This document shows, in pieces, positions 7,820 to 16,028 of a stretch of 64,000 nt of DNA. The number at the start of each line of letters is the position of its first letter. The stretch's first letter is position 1. The translations under genes and the position numbers were made by a program. A model generated the notes under the pieces. It had not been told where the DNA came from, searched no databases, and saw nothing but the letters and a program-made list of their open reading frames with translations. This stretch comes from Streptomyces humi (lineage in GTDB: Bacteria; Actinomycetota; Actinomycetes; Streptomycetales; Streptomycetaceae): NCBI RefSeq assembly GCF_001005085.2, contig NZ_LBMU02000115.1:1-64000 (forward strand). The letters are read 5' to 3'.

Positions 7820-8194
7820 GACGGAGATCGCTTGCGGGACAGCCCTTAGGCAGTGCCCGACGGCCCAAGTTTCGCCTCTGCCGATAGAGCGCTCCCACCG
7901 TTGCCGAGCAGGTGCTGAACCCCGGTTGGAAATCTCTCTGCCCGAGCAAGGCGGCTCGCCTTGCTCGCCCCGCGTGGCCCGGCTCCCGGCCGGGCCTGCG
8001 TTGCTGATGACGCGGTAAGACGCTGGGCGGTCTCCCCTGGCCGAGCGCCCTTGGCGGGTCGGCATGTGGTGATCCGTAGTCGGTCCGGGGGCCTGACCTC
8101 CCGAGATGAGAAGGGGTGCGTCGCGGCTGGGGCTAGTCGGTTCCATGGCGTTAGCAACCTCCCCGCTCAGCCGACCTCGTGCGCTGATCGAGGA
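7820..8194. other. Gene-free stretch with one hairpin
   Basis: 375 bp with no convincing gene. It contains a 9-bp stem hairpin at 7944-7966 (GAGCAAGGC / GCCTTGCTC, 5-nt loop) without a T-run. This may act as a terminator for the DUF6221-like gene, as U-less hairpins often do in Streptomyces. Base composition drops from about 8190 on, where the next gene starts. Confidence 0.5.
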
Positions 8195-9232
8195 ATGTCA
8201 GACCTGGTCAGTACCCTCGTGCATGAAACTAGTAGCGTCTCGTGGGGGCTGGTGGCCTTGCTGATCAAGAATCCTGAAGAATGGAAGCTCAACCGTGGCG
8301 ATTTTACAACACGGCAGTTCATGACTGAGGGATATGGGATGGCGCTCCAAAGTGGAATTGCCCCGTCCTCTATCAGCTCGCACGTGGCCCTTTACCACGT
8401 ACCCGAAATTGCCAACAACCTTGAAGTCGAGGTTGGCTGGGCAGACGACGGCTTCTTCTATTATGTTGGGGCACACAGGCGGGGGGATCCAAACTCTGAA
8501 AGAAACCCTCCTGTCGACCCGTTCGAGAATCCGTACAACAAAGTAATTCTTACAGCCTGGCAGATGGGTCGCGCTTTGCACCTAATGCATGGCGAGTTGA
8601 TATCAAAAATGTCGCGGCGTCACTATCGTTACGTTGAGTCACTTGTTCTGGATGATGTACTAGAGACGATAAGCCCCGAGGGATGGCCCATCCCAATCTT
8701 TCGCTTGGCCCCTGTTGACATGGTTACTCACAAACCCGGGACGCTCCCTTGCCCAGGTCGTAGAAATCAAGTGAGCGTGGTTCCTGTAGAGCGGCACGAA
8801 CTAATGTGCAGCCGCTCCGGCATTTCATCATTCTCAACTCTGCGACCGGAAGCTCGGCTTGAAAAGCGTCTATGTTTGTTCTTGATGAGGCAGGGGCACC
8901 CAGTCTCTCGACTCCAGATTCGCCACACTAAAGATTGCTCCCCTCTATTCACGGACGTCTGGGTCGGAAGCGCAAACCTGCTGATTGAAGCAAAGGCTTC
9001 CGCTGGTCGTGATGACATCCGTCAGGCAATCGGGCAGCTGGCTGACTACACCCGTTTCCTGGACAAGGCTAATCGCGCGATCTTGCTACCAAGCCGCCCG
9101 GAGAAAGACCTCGTAAAGCTCGCCCATAGCCAACAGGCTGCGCTAATTTGGCCAAGCGGGGAGCACTGTTGGGAATCGAGTGCGATGTGGCTATCCGCCT
9201 TCGGGTTTAGCTTCCAGGCGGTGAACCGGTAA
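8195..9232 (+). CDS. Putative PD-(D/E)XK nuclease-domain protein
   Basis: 345-aa protein. The N-terminal ~200 residues match nothing I recognise. The C-terminal third has a restriction-nuclease-like core: D254 in LFTDVWV, E265-A-K267 in LIEAKA, then a helix IRQAIGQLADY and a late RAILLPSRP strand. This fits an endonuclease-like fold that may act on foreign DNA, but neither cleavage nor target is shown. Codon use is visibly AT-richer than the neighbours (many AAA, ATT, GAT codons), pointing to recent transfer. Its 3' end overlaps the convergent XRE gene by 42 bp. The ATG at 8195 has a GAGG just upstream; other starts are possible. Confidence 0.6.
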   Translation: MSDLVSTLVHETSSVSWGLVALLIKNPEEWKLNRGDFTTRQFMTEGYGMALQSGIAPSSISSHVALYHVPEIANNLEVEVGWADDGFFYYVGAHRRGDPNSERNPPVDPFENPYNKVILTAWQMGRALHLMHGELISKMSRRHYRYVESLVLDDVLETISPEGWPIPIFRLAPVDMVTHKPGTLPCPGRRNQVSVVPVERHELMCSRSGISSFSTLRPEARLEKRLCLFLMRQGHPVSRLQIRHTKDCSPLFTDVWVGSANLLIEAKASAGRDDIRQAIGQLADYTRFLDKANRAILLPSRPEKDLVKLAHSQQAALIWPSGEHCWESSAMWLSAFGFSFQAVNR

Positions 9233-9820
9233 CTCGCCGGGGTGGCGGCGCACATTATAGCTGGCGTGGTAGGCCTCTTCGGCTGACTCGGTCGTTGGCA
9301 GGAGCGTGGGGCCAGCGAGGTCAGCCGGGATGTTGAGTCCTGTCAGCAGTTCGACGATCTTGTCGATGTTGGTCAGCCGTCTTCCTCCGGACTCCAGCAT
9401 GGACAGGAATGCCTGGCTCAATCCCGTGAGGTCGGCCATGTCGCTCTGGCGCAATCCGCTCGCGATGCGTACGAGGTGACATAACTGGCCGAAATCCCGC
9501 GCGAAGAGTGCCGCCTGAATGTCGGCGCGATTCCACACCTCGGCTGGCACAGTTGGTACGACTCGGGGCTTGCTCGGTGCGTTGCGGGCACAACTACCGC
9601 AGTAGGAGTCTTCGTTGTAGCGGCTGAGAATGCACTGGCAGCGGCGGCAGCGCCGGACGGAGCGTCCGCTGCGTCCCGTGTACGAGTTGTGGTTGCGTAA
9701 GTCGATCCCCTCCCAGACGTCGGCTTCACGGTCTTCGCTTCTTTCGCTGGCGGAGGCGGGCAGGACCTGTATCTCCTCGGCCAGGGCGAACAGCTGGTGA
9801 GTCCGTCGGTTAGCGGTCAT
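9191..9820 (-). CDS. Zinc-ribbon XRE regulator (short form)
   Basis: 209-aa DNA-binding protein. A CxxC...CxxC zinc ribbon (RRCQC ... YCGSC) near residues 55-75 is followed by an XRE-type HTH at about residues 115-165 (MADLTGLSQAFLSMLESGGRRL). The layout matches the N-terminal parts of the two larger regulators at 20698 and 22999, but this one lacks their TPR domain. It overlaps the start of the RsbW-like gene's 3' end by 11 bp (same strand), so both are probably co-transcribed. The 3' end overlaps a convergent nuclease-like gene. Confidence 0.8.
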   Translation of the reverse strand: MTANRRTHQLFALAEEIQVLPASASERSEDREADVWEGIDLRNHNSYTGRSGRSVRRCRRCQCILSRYNEDSYCGSCARNAPSKPRVVPTVPAEVWNRADIQAALFARDFGQLCHLVRIASGLRQSDMADLTGLSQAFLSMLESGGRRLTNIDKIVELLTGLNIPADLAGPTLLPTTESAEEAYHASYNVRRHPGELPVHRLEAKPEGG

Positions 9821-10268
9821 CGCGGGGCCCCATCCAGAAGTCAGGGGCCAGCTCCGCCCATACGACCCAGCGGTTTGCGCCTCGTTGTGCGGTGCCACAG
9901 CGGTGGGTCAATGCCTGCAGGAGCTGTGACCCGAACTCGTCCTGCAGAACAGGCCTTTCAAGAGCCGGTTGGTATGAGCCGTCAGTATCGTCGTGGACTT
10001 CCAGCCGGAGGCCTTCACTGGTGCGTATATACCGGGACTCGATCTCTCTGCCCGGCGGTACTCGAACGTGGCGTACGACGTCGCTGAAGATCTCGGAAAG
10101 CACGAGTACGGCCGTGTCCTCCACGCGGGATAAACCCCACGTATGTAGCGCACGGCGTAGTTCGTTGCGGGCCAAGCCGACGCACCGCGGGTGGCCACTC
10201 CAGCGCAGCACCACCGTGTCGTCGATGCCGTCGGATTCAGCTCTGTCGTCCAGTCGGCGGACAGGCAC
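9810..10268 (-). CDS. RsbW-like ATP-binding protein
   Basis: 152-aa protein resembling the HATPase_c_2 anti-sigma-factor kinases abundant in Streptomyces. The SEIFSDVV segment stands where the ATP-binding N-box normally is, and FGSQLLQALTHRCG follows where the G2 region lies; both are degenerate. The key Asn of the N-box is not evident, so kinase activity is doubtful. It shares an operon with the downstream zinc-ribbon XRE gene (11-bp overlap). Such pairs usually form a regulator plus a modulating partner. Confidence 0.65.
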   Translation of the reverse strand: MPVRRLDDRAESDGIDDTVVLRWSGHPRCVGLARNELRRALHTWGLSRVEDTAVLVLSEIFSDVVRHVRVPPGREIESRYIRTSEGLRLEVHDDTDGSYQPALERPVLQDEFGSQLLQALTHRCGTAQRGANRWVVWAELAPDFWMGPRDDR

Positions 10269-10377
10269 CCTGTTACCTCCCGTTCAAGCGACGCTCGGTG
10301 GTGAAGACCGTAAGCGTCCACGTGGGAGTGGACCCGGAGAAAAATTCCGGGTCCCTCGGTGTGGCTGAACCGGGCCG

Positions 10378-11580
10378 CTACTTGATGGCCCCGAGGCTCA
10401 AGGCAAGATCCTGAACGTCCCGGCGACGCGAGAGCTTGTACAGTCGGCGCGCCAACTCGCGGGCGAACTCGTGGGCCCGCAGCTGTTCGGGCGCGATGCG
10501 GAAGGCGCGCTTCAGTTCCTCGACGGCATCGTCGATTCGTCCGGCTTCGGCATACGCGCGGGCAACGTCGAGCCGGGCCCGGGCCCGCCGTTCCACAGGA
10601 AGTCCGGTGGTTCGGATGTGTGGGGCCATGTCCACGGCCAGCTGGACGTCCTCGAATTCAAGGGCGAGCGCCAATCGATGGATCTCGACGTTGGTGGGGC
10701 CGAAGGAGGTCCACAGCTCGTTGCGGTCGCTGCCGAGCCGCTGCGCTGCCTCGTGCGCCTTGCCCATCATGTGATCGGCCAGCGCCCGGTTTCTCATCCT
10801 TGCCGCGGCGACCGCGCCGTTGAGGAAGAGGGTCCCGTACAGGGAGAGTGCGGACGGGGCAGAAGACCACCACCCGCGTTCGAGGCCGTCGGCCGCGTCG
10901 AGCGTGACGTTGACCGCCTCCGCCGGCATTCCGGCTCCGAGCTGCACGTGCGCAATGCCCCGTCGGAGAGCGAGCACGGCGGACGGGTCTCCCGACTCCA
11001 CCGCGGCCATGTCGCCTTGGTCCACTGCGGTCCACGCGAGATTGGTCTCCCCCAGCTTCCGCAGGAGTACCGCCGCCACGTGACACGTCAACGCGAACAG
11101 CCGTAGCGACTCGGATCTCTCACGACCGGACGACCGCTCACGCGTCGCCAAACGGGCGTCCGCGAGGAGCCCGGGCACCCGCTCCGCCAGCTTCGCGTAC
11201 CGCCCGTTCTGGTAGAGCTCCCAGGCCTCGTTGACCTCCAGGTGCAGGCGTTCCAGGCGAACCGATTCACGGTCGTTGTAGAGCGAGCCCGCCAGGTGGC
11301 GCGACTGCATCAGCGCCGCCCGGATCGCCGGCACACTGCCTGCGTCGCGTTCACGGTCTTCCAGCAACCTGGGCGTGCCCTGAAGGTCCTCCAGGTGCAC
11401 GCGCAGTGCCTGGGCCAGGTCCGCCAGCATCTTCACGTTGTTCACCGGGATACGCCCGGACTCAATCCGGTACATCCAGTCCTCGGAACGCCCCAGGAGC
11501 TGGCCGAGCTGCCGCTGGCTCAGCCCGCGGCGTTGCCGGTAGAACCGCACGCGCTTGCCGAAAGGCAGATGATCAGTCAT
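10378..11580 (-). CDS. XRE regulator with TPR-like domain
   Basis: 400-aa protein. The N-terminal XRE HTH is at about residues 8-62 (GLSQRQLGQLLGRSEDWMYRIESGR). A long all-helical region with TPR-like repeats follows to the C-terminus and is likely a signal- or protein-binding module. It has no zinc ribbon, unlike the other XRE regulators in this region. The ATG at 11580 is used because the HTH begins directly after it; an ATG at 11589 is an alternative. It is divergent from the Nudix gene (119-bp gap). Confidence 0.82.
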   Translation of the reverse strand: MTDHLPFGKRVRFYRQRRGLSQRQLGQLLGRSEDWMYRIESGRIPVNNVKMLADLAQALRVHLEDLQGTPRLLEDRERDAGSVPAIRAALMQSRHLAGSLYNDRESVRLERLHLEVNEAWELYQNGRYAKLAERVPGLLADARLATRERSSGRERSESLRLFALTCHVAAVLLRKLGETNLAWTAVDQGDMAAVESGDPSAVLALRRGIAHVQLGAGMPAEAVNVTLDAADGLERGWWSSAPSALSLYGTLFLNGAVAAARMRNRALADHMMGKAHEAAQRLGSDRNELWTSFGPTNVEIHRLALALEFEDVQLAVDMAPHIRTTGLPVERRARARLDVARAYAEAGRIDDAVEELKRAFRIAPEQLRAHEFARELARRLYKLSRRRDVQDLALSLGAIK

Positions 11581-11699
11581 GCCTCGCATTGGCTCGTTCC
11601 CGTCGCGCCGCTGCCAGGAGTATCCACGCACGGTGACAGCCCGCGCCGGACGAGTAGCCGCGCGAGGCCGCAGCGGACCCGGATCGTAGGCTGAGGCCC

Positions 11700-12176
11700 A
11701 TGGCCCTCAATGAGCAGGAACAGCGCATGGCGCGGCCCCGTATGGCGGCCGGTGCGCTGTTCTTCAACGCCGACGGACACGTCCTCCTCGTCCAGCCTTC
11801 CTACAAGCCGATGTGGGAGATCCCCGGCGGCTATGTCGAGCATGCGGAGTCGCCCTTGGCCGCCTGCCGAAGGGAAGTAGGGGAGGAGCTCGGGATCACT
11901 CCGCCGATCGGCATTCTCCTCGCCGTCGACTGGGCTCCGAGTGACGCCGAGGGCGACAAGGTTCTGTACGTCTTCGACGGCGGAGAACTCACCCCAGAGG
12001 ACTTCGCTTCCATCAAGGTCGCTCCCGACGAGCTTCTCGCCGCCGAGTTCTTTCCATCCGAACAACTCGACGAGCTCCTGATCCCGAGGCTGTCACGCAG
12101 GGTGAAGGTCGCGATTGCCTCGCGAGCCAACGGCGGCCCCGTGTACCTGGAACACGGGGAGCAGCCGAGGACTTAG
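11700..12176 (+). CDS. Nudix hydrolase
   Basis: 158-aa hydrolase of nucleoside-diphosphate-linked substrates. The Nudix box GGYVEHAESPLAACRREV-GEELG spans residues 43-65 and has all consensus Gly, Glu and Arg residues for Mg2+ binding. The start fits the family length. It converges on the RlmN-like gene with a 26-bp gap. The substrate cannot be predicted; a role in cleaning up nucleotides or modified nucleotides of the adjacent cluster is only an inference from position. Confidence 0.9.
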   Translation: MALNEQEQRMARPRMAAGALFFNADGHVLLVQPSYKPMWEIPGGYVEHAESPLAACRREVGEELGITPPIGILLAVDWAPSDAEGDKVLYVFDGGELTPEDFASIKVAPDELLAAEFFPSEQLDELLIPRLSRRVKVAIASRANGGPVYLEHGEQPRT

Positions 12177-12202
12177 TTCTCATGCCGCGGCGGGCGATCG
12201 AC

Positions 12203-13123
12203 TCATCCCGAGGTCTTGACTCGCCCCGTACGGCTGATTGGCGGAGCGAGGTCCAGGATCTCCGAACGCAGCTGCCCGCAGGCGGCGGCCGCCTCCCGCC
12301 CGGCGGACAGGTGATGCGAGACGACCCAGCCCTCCAGATCGCGGGACAGCGCGGCGATGAAGTCCGCTTCCCTGGTGCTCGGGCGTAGGGGACTGCCGTG
12401 CACGGGGTTGATGCTGGAGAGCCGCAGCAGGACGAAGCGGCCGGCGTACGGAGCGAGCAGTTGTGTGAGCGCGGCCTCGTCCGCCGGCCGCGTGTTGTCC
12501 TCGCAGAGGACGTAGTTCACTACCACCGGGCGTTGCTCGGCGATAGCGGCCCACAGTGGTAGCACGGTCGCGGGATCGTCCGCGCGGGGGATGACCACGC
12601 GGCGCTGAGTCGCGGTGGCGCCGTGCAGGGAGAACATGAAGCGGTCCGGTAACCAGGCGTTGGCCCGCAGGAGCCTTCGAACCCACCCCTGCGGGGCGAT
12701 GCTGGTTACTTTCACCTGCTTTGCCAAGCCACGGTCCACAATGGTTCTCGCCGCTGAGGTGACGTGGGTCCAGTTCGCGGCGGCATCTCCGACTCCGGCG
12801 AAGTCGACCCAGGCGAGGGGGCTTTGTGGGGTTCGAACGGGCTGCGCCACCGCTTGCACCGCCGCGGTGATCTCCTCCGGCTGCAGATTCCGAACGAAGG
12901 GTGTACGCGCGAAAGTGGTAGCGCAATGCGTACAGCCGTACCTGCATCCTGCCTGGGCGGACATGCACACCGAGTAGGCTTCACGGTCGCCTTCCCAGAG
13001 CCGTACGGCCTCGAAGGTGGACCTGTCGGACGTTCCGAAGACGTACTTCGTGCTCCTGCCGGGCGGCACGTTGAGGGTCGAGAGGATCTCAACGGGCACT
13101 GCGGCGCGTGACGTTCCATCCAT
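12203..13123 (-). CDS. RlmN/Cfr-like radical SAM methyltransferase homologue
   Basis: 306-aa radical SAM protein. C60-xxx-C64-xx-C67 binds the 4Fe-4S cluster. C53, seven residues earlier, and C282 in the C-terminal CGQ motif occupy the places of the two extra cysteines RlmN and Cfr use to methylate adenosine C2/C8 in 23S rRNA. The SLHGAT motif and the LCEDN stretch also follow RlmN. It is about 60 residues shorter than housekeeping RlmN, mostly at the N-terminus, so it is a divergent paralogue. Target could be rRNA, tRNA or something else. A conserved 14-bp palindrome lies 155 bp upstream (13278-13291). Confidence 0.8.
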   Translation of the reverse strand: MDGTSRAAVPVEILSTLNVPPGRSTKYVFGTSDRSTFEAVRLWEGDREAYSVCMSAQAGCRYGCTHCATTFARTPFVRNLQPEEITAAVQAVAQPVRTPQSPLAWVDFAGVGDAAANWTHVTSAARTIVDRGLAKQVKVTSIAPQGWVRRLLRANAWLPDRFMFSLHGATATQRRVVIPRADDPATVLPLWAAIAEQRPVVVNYVLCEDNTRPADEAALTQLLAPYAGRFVLLRLSSINPVHGSPLRPSTREADFIAALSRDLEGWVVSHHLSAGREAAAACGQLRSEILDLAPPISRTGRVKTSG

Positions 13124-13277
13124 CGTCAGGATGCCCTTCAGTGAGGACTACGGCGAAGTTCGTGATAAGGACGCCAGAATTCCTTTGCGTATCGCTTGAG
13201 TGTGTTGGCGGCCAAACGAGTGGGTATCTTCGTTTAAATTCCCTCGGAGCGTAGAACCTGATCGACGACGGATTCAA

Positions 13278-13291
13278 ATCACACGGGTGAT
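13278..13291. promoter_or_regulatory. Shared palindrome ATCAC-N4-GTGAT, site A
   Basis: ATCAC-ACGG-GTGAT, a perfect 5-4-5 inverted repeat followed by ACACCC. The same pattern occurs upstream of the 118-aa protein operon and both large zinc-ribbon XRE genes. It lies in the 460-bp divergent region between the RlmN-like gene and the T-box leader, so it could control either. Apart from it the 13124-13585 region shows no gene. Confidence 0.7.
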
Positions 13292-13589
13292 ACACCCCCG
13301 TGTAGATGGGTACAAGTTTTCATCTCTGTCGATTTCCCGCCTCGATTGGGTATGGACCAATGGCAGATCTGGGGCCACGACATGGATGTCCGCTCCAACG
13401 GGCCCGGGAGACGGTCGGTGCGACCACGAACAGGCCGGTGTCGGAGGCCGTGATTGCGGTAGCGCACGCGCCCGTGCCTGAACCTGCCCGACGTAGACCG
13501 GTGAGTACCGAGAGGCGGCTCATGGGCGACGTACCGACTTTGGCGTGATCTTGCCACCGCATCTCTGGTGTTCCCGCTATGCTCGTTGG

Positions 13590-13850
13590 CAACGCGTTGA
13601 TGGAGACGAGTAGCTTCGGGATCACGTGAGCCGAGAGAATTGCCGGTAGCTGGGAAGGCAATCTCGCGCCCCGATGCGAAGACACTCCTGAGTGCGGGGA
13701 GGAACGGTCTTACGACCCAATGCCCCGTCGGCCGGCCCCCGTCATCGGGCATGAATGAGGCCGCCGCTCTCCCCGAGTGGCGGTAAAGGCGCGGTGGCAC
13801 CGCGAGTACCCTTCTCGTCCGCGCCCCCAAGGGATCATGACGACGCCCCT
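13590..13850 (+). promoter_or_regulatory. T-box leader, aspartate-specific
   Basis: tRNA-sensing 5' leader. The antiterminator-type T-box TGGCACCGCG lies at 13795-13804 with flanking complementary GGCGCGG / CCGCGCC. Stem I starts near GGAG (13602) and has the specifier-loop signature AGTA (13609-13612) facing GAA-GAC-A (GAC at 13681-13683), closed by GGAG/CTCC. GAGAG and the GCCGGTAGC...GGC distal part are also present. The codon GAC is Asp. The TGGC bulge would pair with GCCA, matching the G73 discriminator of tRNA-Asp. No run of T follows, so control is probably at translation, as in other actinobacterial T-boxes. Confidence 0.9.
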
Positions 13851-13862
13851 GGGAGGGCTGCG

Positions 13863-15185
13863 ATGATCCACACGACTAGCCGCGTACTGGTGTCTGACCT
13901 GCGAGAACACGTCGGGCAGACCGTATCCGTGTCGGGCTGGGTGAACACGCTTCGCCTACAGAGCAAGATGCAGTTCGTTGTCGTCCGTGACCACACCGGC
14001 ATGGCGCAGGTCACTCACAAGCGCTCGGGCGGAGGCGACGAGGTCGAGGCCGCCTTGGAGGGCCTGACCACGGAGTCCGCCGTCCGGATCACCGGCCGCG
14101 TGGTCGAGAACCCGATCGTGAAGCTCGGCGGCCTTGAGGTCGTTCCCGAGTCGGTCGAGCTCCTGAACCGAGCTGAGACGCCGCTGCCCATCGACGAGCA
14201 CACAGGGCTGGAGCACCGCCTCGACTGGCGCTTCCTGGACGTACGGCGCCGGCCTCAGGCGCAGCTGCTGTTCGCCGTGCAGACCACGTTCGAGCAGGGA
14301 ATGCGCGAGTACGCCTACGCGCAGGGGTGCACCGAGATGCACACGCCGAAGCTGATGGGCACGGCGTCCGAGTCCGGAGCCGAGGTGTTCGAACTCGGCT
14401 ACTTCGACCGGCCCGCGTACCTGGCACAGTCGCCCCAGTTCTTCAAGCAGATGGCGATCGCGGCGGGCATCGACAGGGTCTTCGAGATCGGACCCGTGTT
14501 CCGTGCCGAGCCGTCGTTCACGTCCCGGCACGCGACCGAGTTCACGGGCGTGGACGTCGAGCTTGCCTGGATCAACGGCGTCGAGGACGTGATGACGTTC
14601 GAGGAGCAGATGCTCACGCACGGCATCGCCAAGGTCGCCGACTTGCACGGCGACGCGATCAGGGAGACCTTCGGCGTCGAGGTCGTGGTGCCCCAGACGC
14701 CGTTCCCGCGCATCACGATGGCCGAGGCGCAGAAGATCCTGCGGGCGAAGGGCTGGGACCCGGAGGGGGTGAAGGAGGACCTGGACCCGGAGGGCGAGCG
14801 CGGTATCGCCTCCTACGTCAAGGAGCAGACCGGGCACGAGTGGGTGTTCATCACCCACTATCCGACGAGTATCAGGCCCTTCTACCACATGAGGCCGGCG
14901 GACAACCCGGGCCTGACACTCAGCTTCGACCTGCTGTGGAAGGGGCTAGAGGTCACGACCGGCGCCCAGCGTGAGCACCGCTACGACGTGCTGCTCAAGC
15001 AGGCCGCGGAGAAGGGCATGAGCACCGAGCCCATGCAGGACTACCTGAACTGCTTCCGCTACGGTTGCCCGCCCCACGGCGGTCTGGGTATGGGGCTCGG
15101 CCGCGTGCTGATGGTGCTGCTCGGCCTCGACTCGCTTCGGGAAGCCACGTTCCTCTTCCGGGGGCCGAACCGGCTGACTCCGTAG
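13863..15185 (+). CDS. Aspartyl-tRNA synthetase, AspS2-like extra copy
   Basis: 440-aa class II synthetase that charges tRNA with aspartate. The N-terminal OB-fold anticodon-binding domain covers residues 1-110 (VSVSGWVNTLR). Motif 2 is FRAEPSFTSRHATEF and motif 3 GLGMGLGRVLM. The length and lack of the bacterial GAD insert identify the shorter archaeal-type AspRS, so it is not the ordinary bacterial aspS. The ATG is preceded by GGGAGGG. A T-box with an Asp specifier precedes it, so uncharged tRNA-Asp should induce it. It faces an operon of radical SAM enzymes across a strong terminator. Self-resistance to an AspRS inhibitor or supply of Asp-tRNA are possible roles. Confidence 0.9.
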   Translation: MIHTTSRVLVSDLREHVGQTVSVSGWVNTLRLQSKMQFVVVRDHTGMAQVTHKRSGGGDEVEAALEGLTTESAVRITGRVVENPIVKLGGLEVVPESVELLNRAETPLPIDEHTGLEHRLDWRFLDVRRRPQAQLLFAVQTTFEQGMREYAYAQGCTEMHTPKLMGTASESGAEVFELGYFDRPAYLAQSPQFFKQMAIAAGIDRVFEIGPVFRAEPSFTSRHATEFTGVDVELAWINGVEDVMTFEEQMLTHGIAKVADLHGDAIRETFGVEVVVPQTPFPRITMAEAQKILRAKGWDPEGVKEDLDPEGERGIASYVKEQTGHEWVFITHYPTSIRPFYHMRPADNPGLTLSFDLLWKGLEVTTGAQREHRYDVLLKQAAEKGMSTEPMQDYLNCFRYGCPPHGGLGMGLGRVLMVLLGLDSLREATFLFRGPNRLTP

Positions 15186-15191
15186 AGACAG

Positions 15192-15230
15192 GGAACCGGG
15201 TCCGCCCCTTCAAGGGGCGGACCCGGTTCC
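15192..15230. terminator. Bidirectional terminator
   Basis: A perfect 19-bp inverted repeat (GGAACCGGGTCCGCCCCTT and its complement) with one central base, only 6 bp past the AspRS stop and 5 bp before the 3' end of the convergent JmjC gene. It should terminate both transcripts. Confidence 0.9.
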
Positions 15231-15235
15231 TGCTG

Positions 15236-16021
15236 TCAGTAGCGGACGTTGCGCAGGTCCAGTTTCCACGCCTCTTCGGGATGCCTGTCCCAGTACGCGC
15301 GGAGCGCCAGCTCCCGCTCCGAGAAGCGGCCCTGATGGCACAGGCCTCCGTGCGCCAGAGTGACGCTCATGCCCACCGGGGATTCGGTGGTGACCCAGTG
15401 CGGGGTGAGCGCGTGGCTCCACAGCCGGTCGCCTGGGTCCATCCGCACGGACTGGCGATCAGCGGGATCGTGTTCGGGGGGCTCCTCTCCAGTCGTCTCA
15501 CTCACGACGGCGGCTTCGGCGCTGAGGTGCTTGTCGGGGTCTTGGTAGCTGTGGAACGTCTTGGTGCCCTCGATCTGCCACACGAGTCCGTGCGAGTTGT
15601 CGTTGTGGTACGTCGAGGACACCCCGGCTGTGGAGATGAACAGGATCGGTGCGCACCTCTGCCATGTGAACCCCCAACTGGACATCTGAGTCCGCCACGG
15701 GACCATGACGTGCTGTTGGAACCCGCTCAGGAGGCCGTCGTAGAAGCGGATGAGGTTGAAGTGGACGAGGCGGAAGCTCCACGTGACCACTTCTTCGATC
15801 GGGGCGGTGCGGAAGGCCGCCGTACGGTCCATGCGCACGGACCAGTCCTCGTCACCAAGGAGCGTGAACCGTACCTCTTCGTCCCGCCGGATGACGTCGA
15901 GGACGTCACGTGCGGGAGGGAAGGGATAGCCGGTGCCGGCCAGAGCTCCGCCGACGCGCAGGTTGGGAGGAGTGCGCCACCGCTTGGTGAAGTCCTCGGC
16001 TGTGGTGACGAGCGTGGTCAT
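15236..16021 (-). CDS. JmjC/cupin-type Fe(II) oxygenase
   Basis: 261-aa protein with a double-stranded beta-helix core like the JmjC/ROX protein hydroxylases. The iron ligands are visible as H-x-D in STYHNDNSHG (about residue 140) and a later His in LTPHWV; VWQIEGTKTFHSY and PGDRLWSHA are the usual flanking strands. It should use Fe(II), O2 and 2-oxoglutarate to hydroxylate a side chain, in relatives mostly on proteins. It is the last gene of the radical SAM operon, 7 bp after the second radical SAM gene, with RBS GAGAGG. The 118-aa protein is a plausible substrate. Confidence 0.75.
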   Translation of the reverse strand: MTTLVTTAEDFTKRWRTPPNLRVGGALAGTGYPFPPARDVLDVIRRDEEVRFTLLGDEDWSVRMDRTAAFRTAPIEEVVTWSFRLVHFNLIRFYDGLLSGFQQHVMVPWRTQMSSWGFTWQRCAPILFISTAGVSSTYHNDNSHGLVWQIEGTKTFHSYQDPDKHLSAEAAVVSETTGEEPPEHDPADRQSVRMDPGDRLWSHALTPHWVTTESPVGMSVTLAHGGLCHQGRFSERELALRAYWDRHPEEAWKLDLRNVRY

Positions 16022-16028
16022 GGGCCTC

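Noticed and set aside
13089..13860. Several 60-180-aa ORFs around the AspRS leader
   Set aside because: They overlap the T-box structure or lack RBS and codon bias; the RNA leader explains the sequence better.
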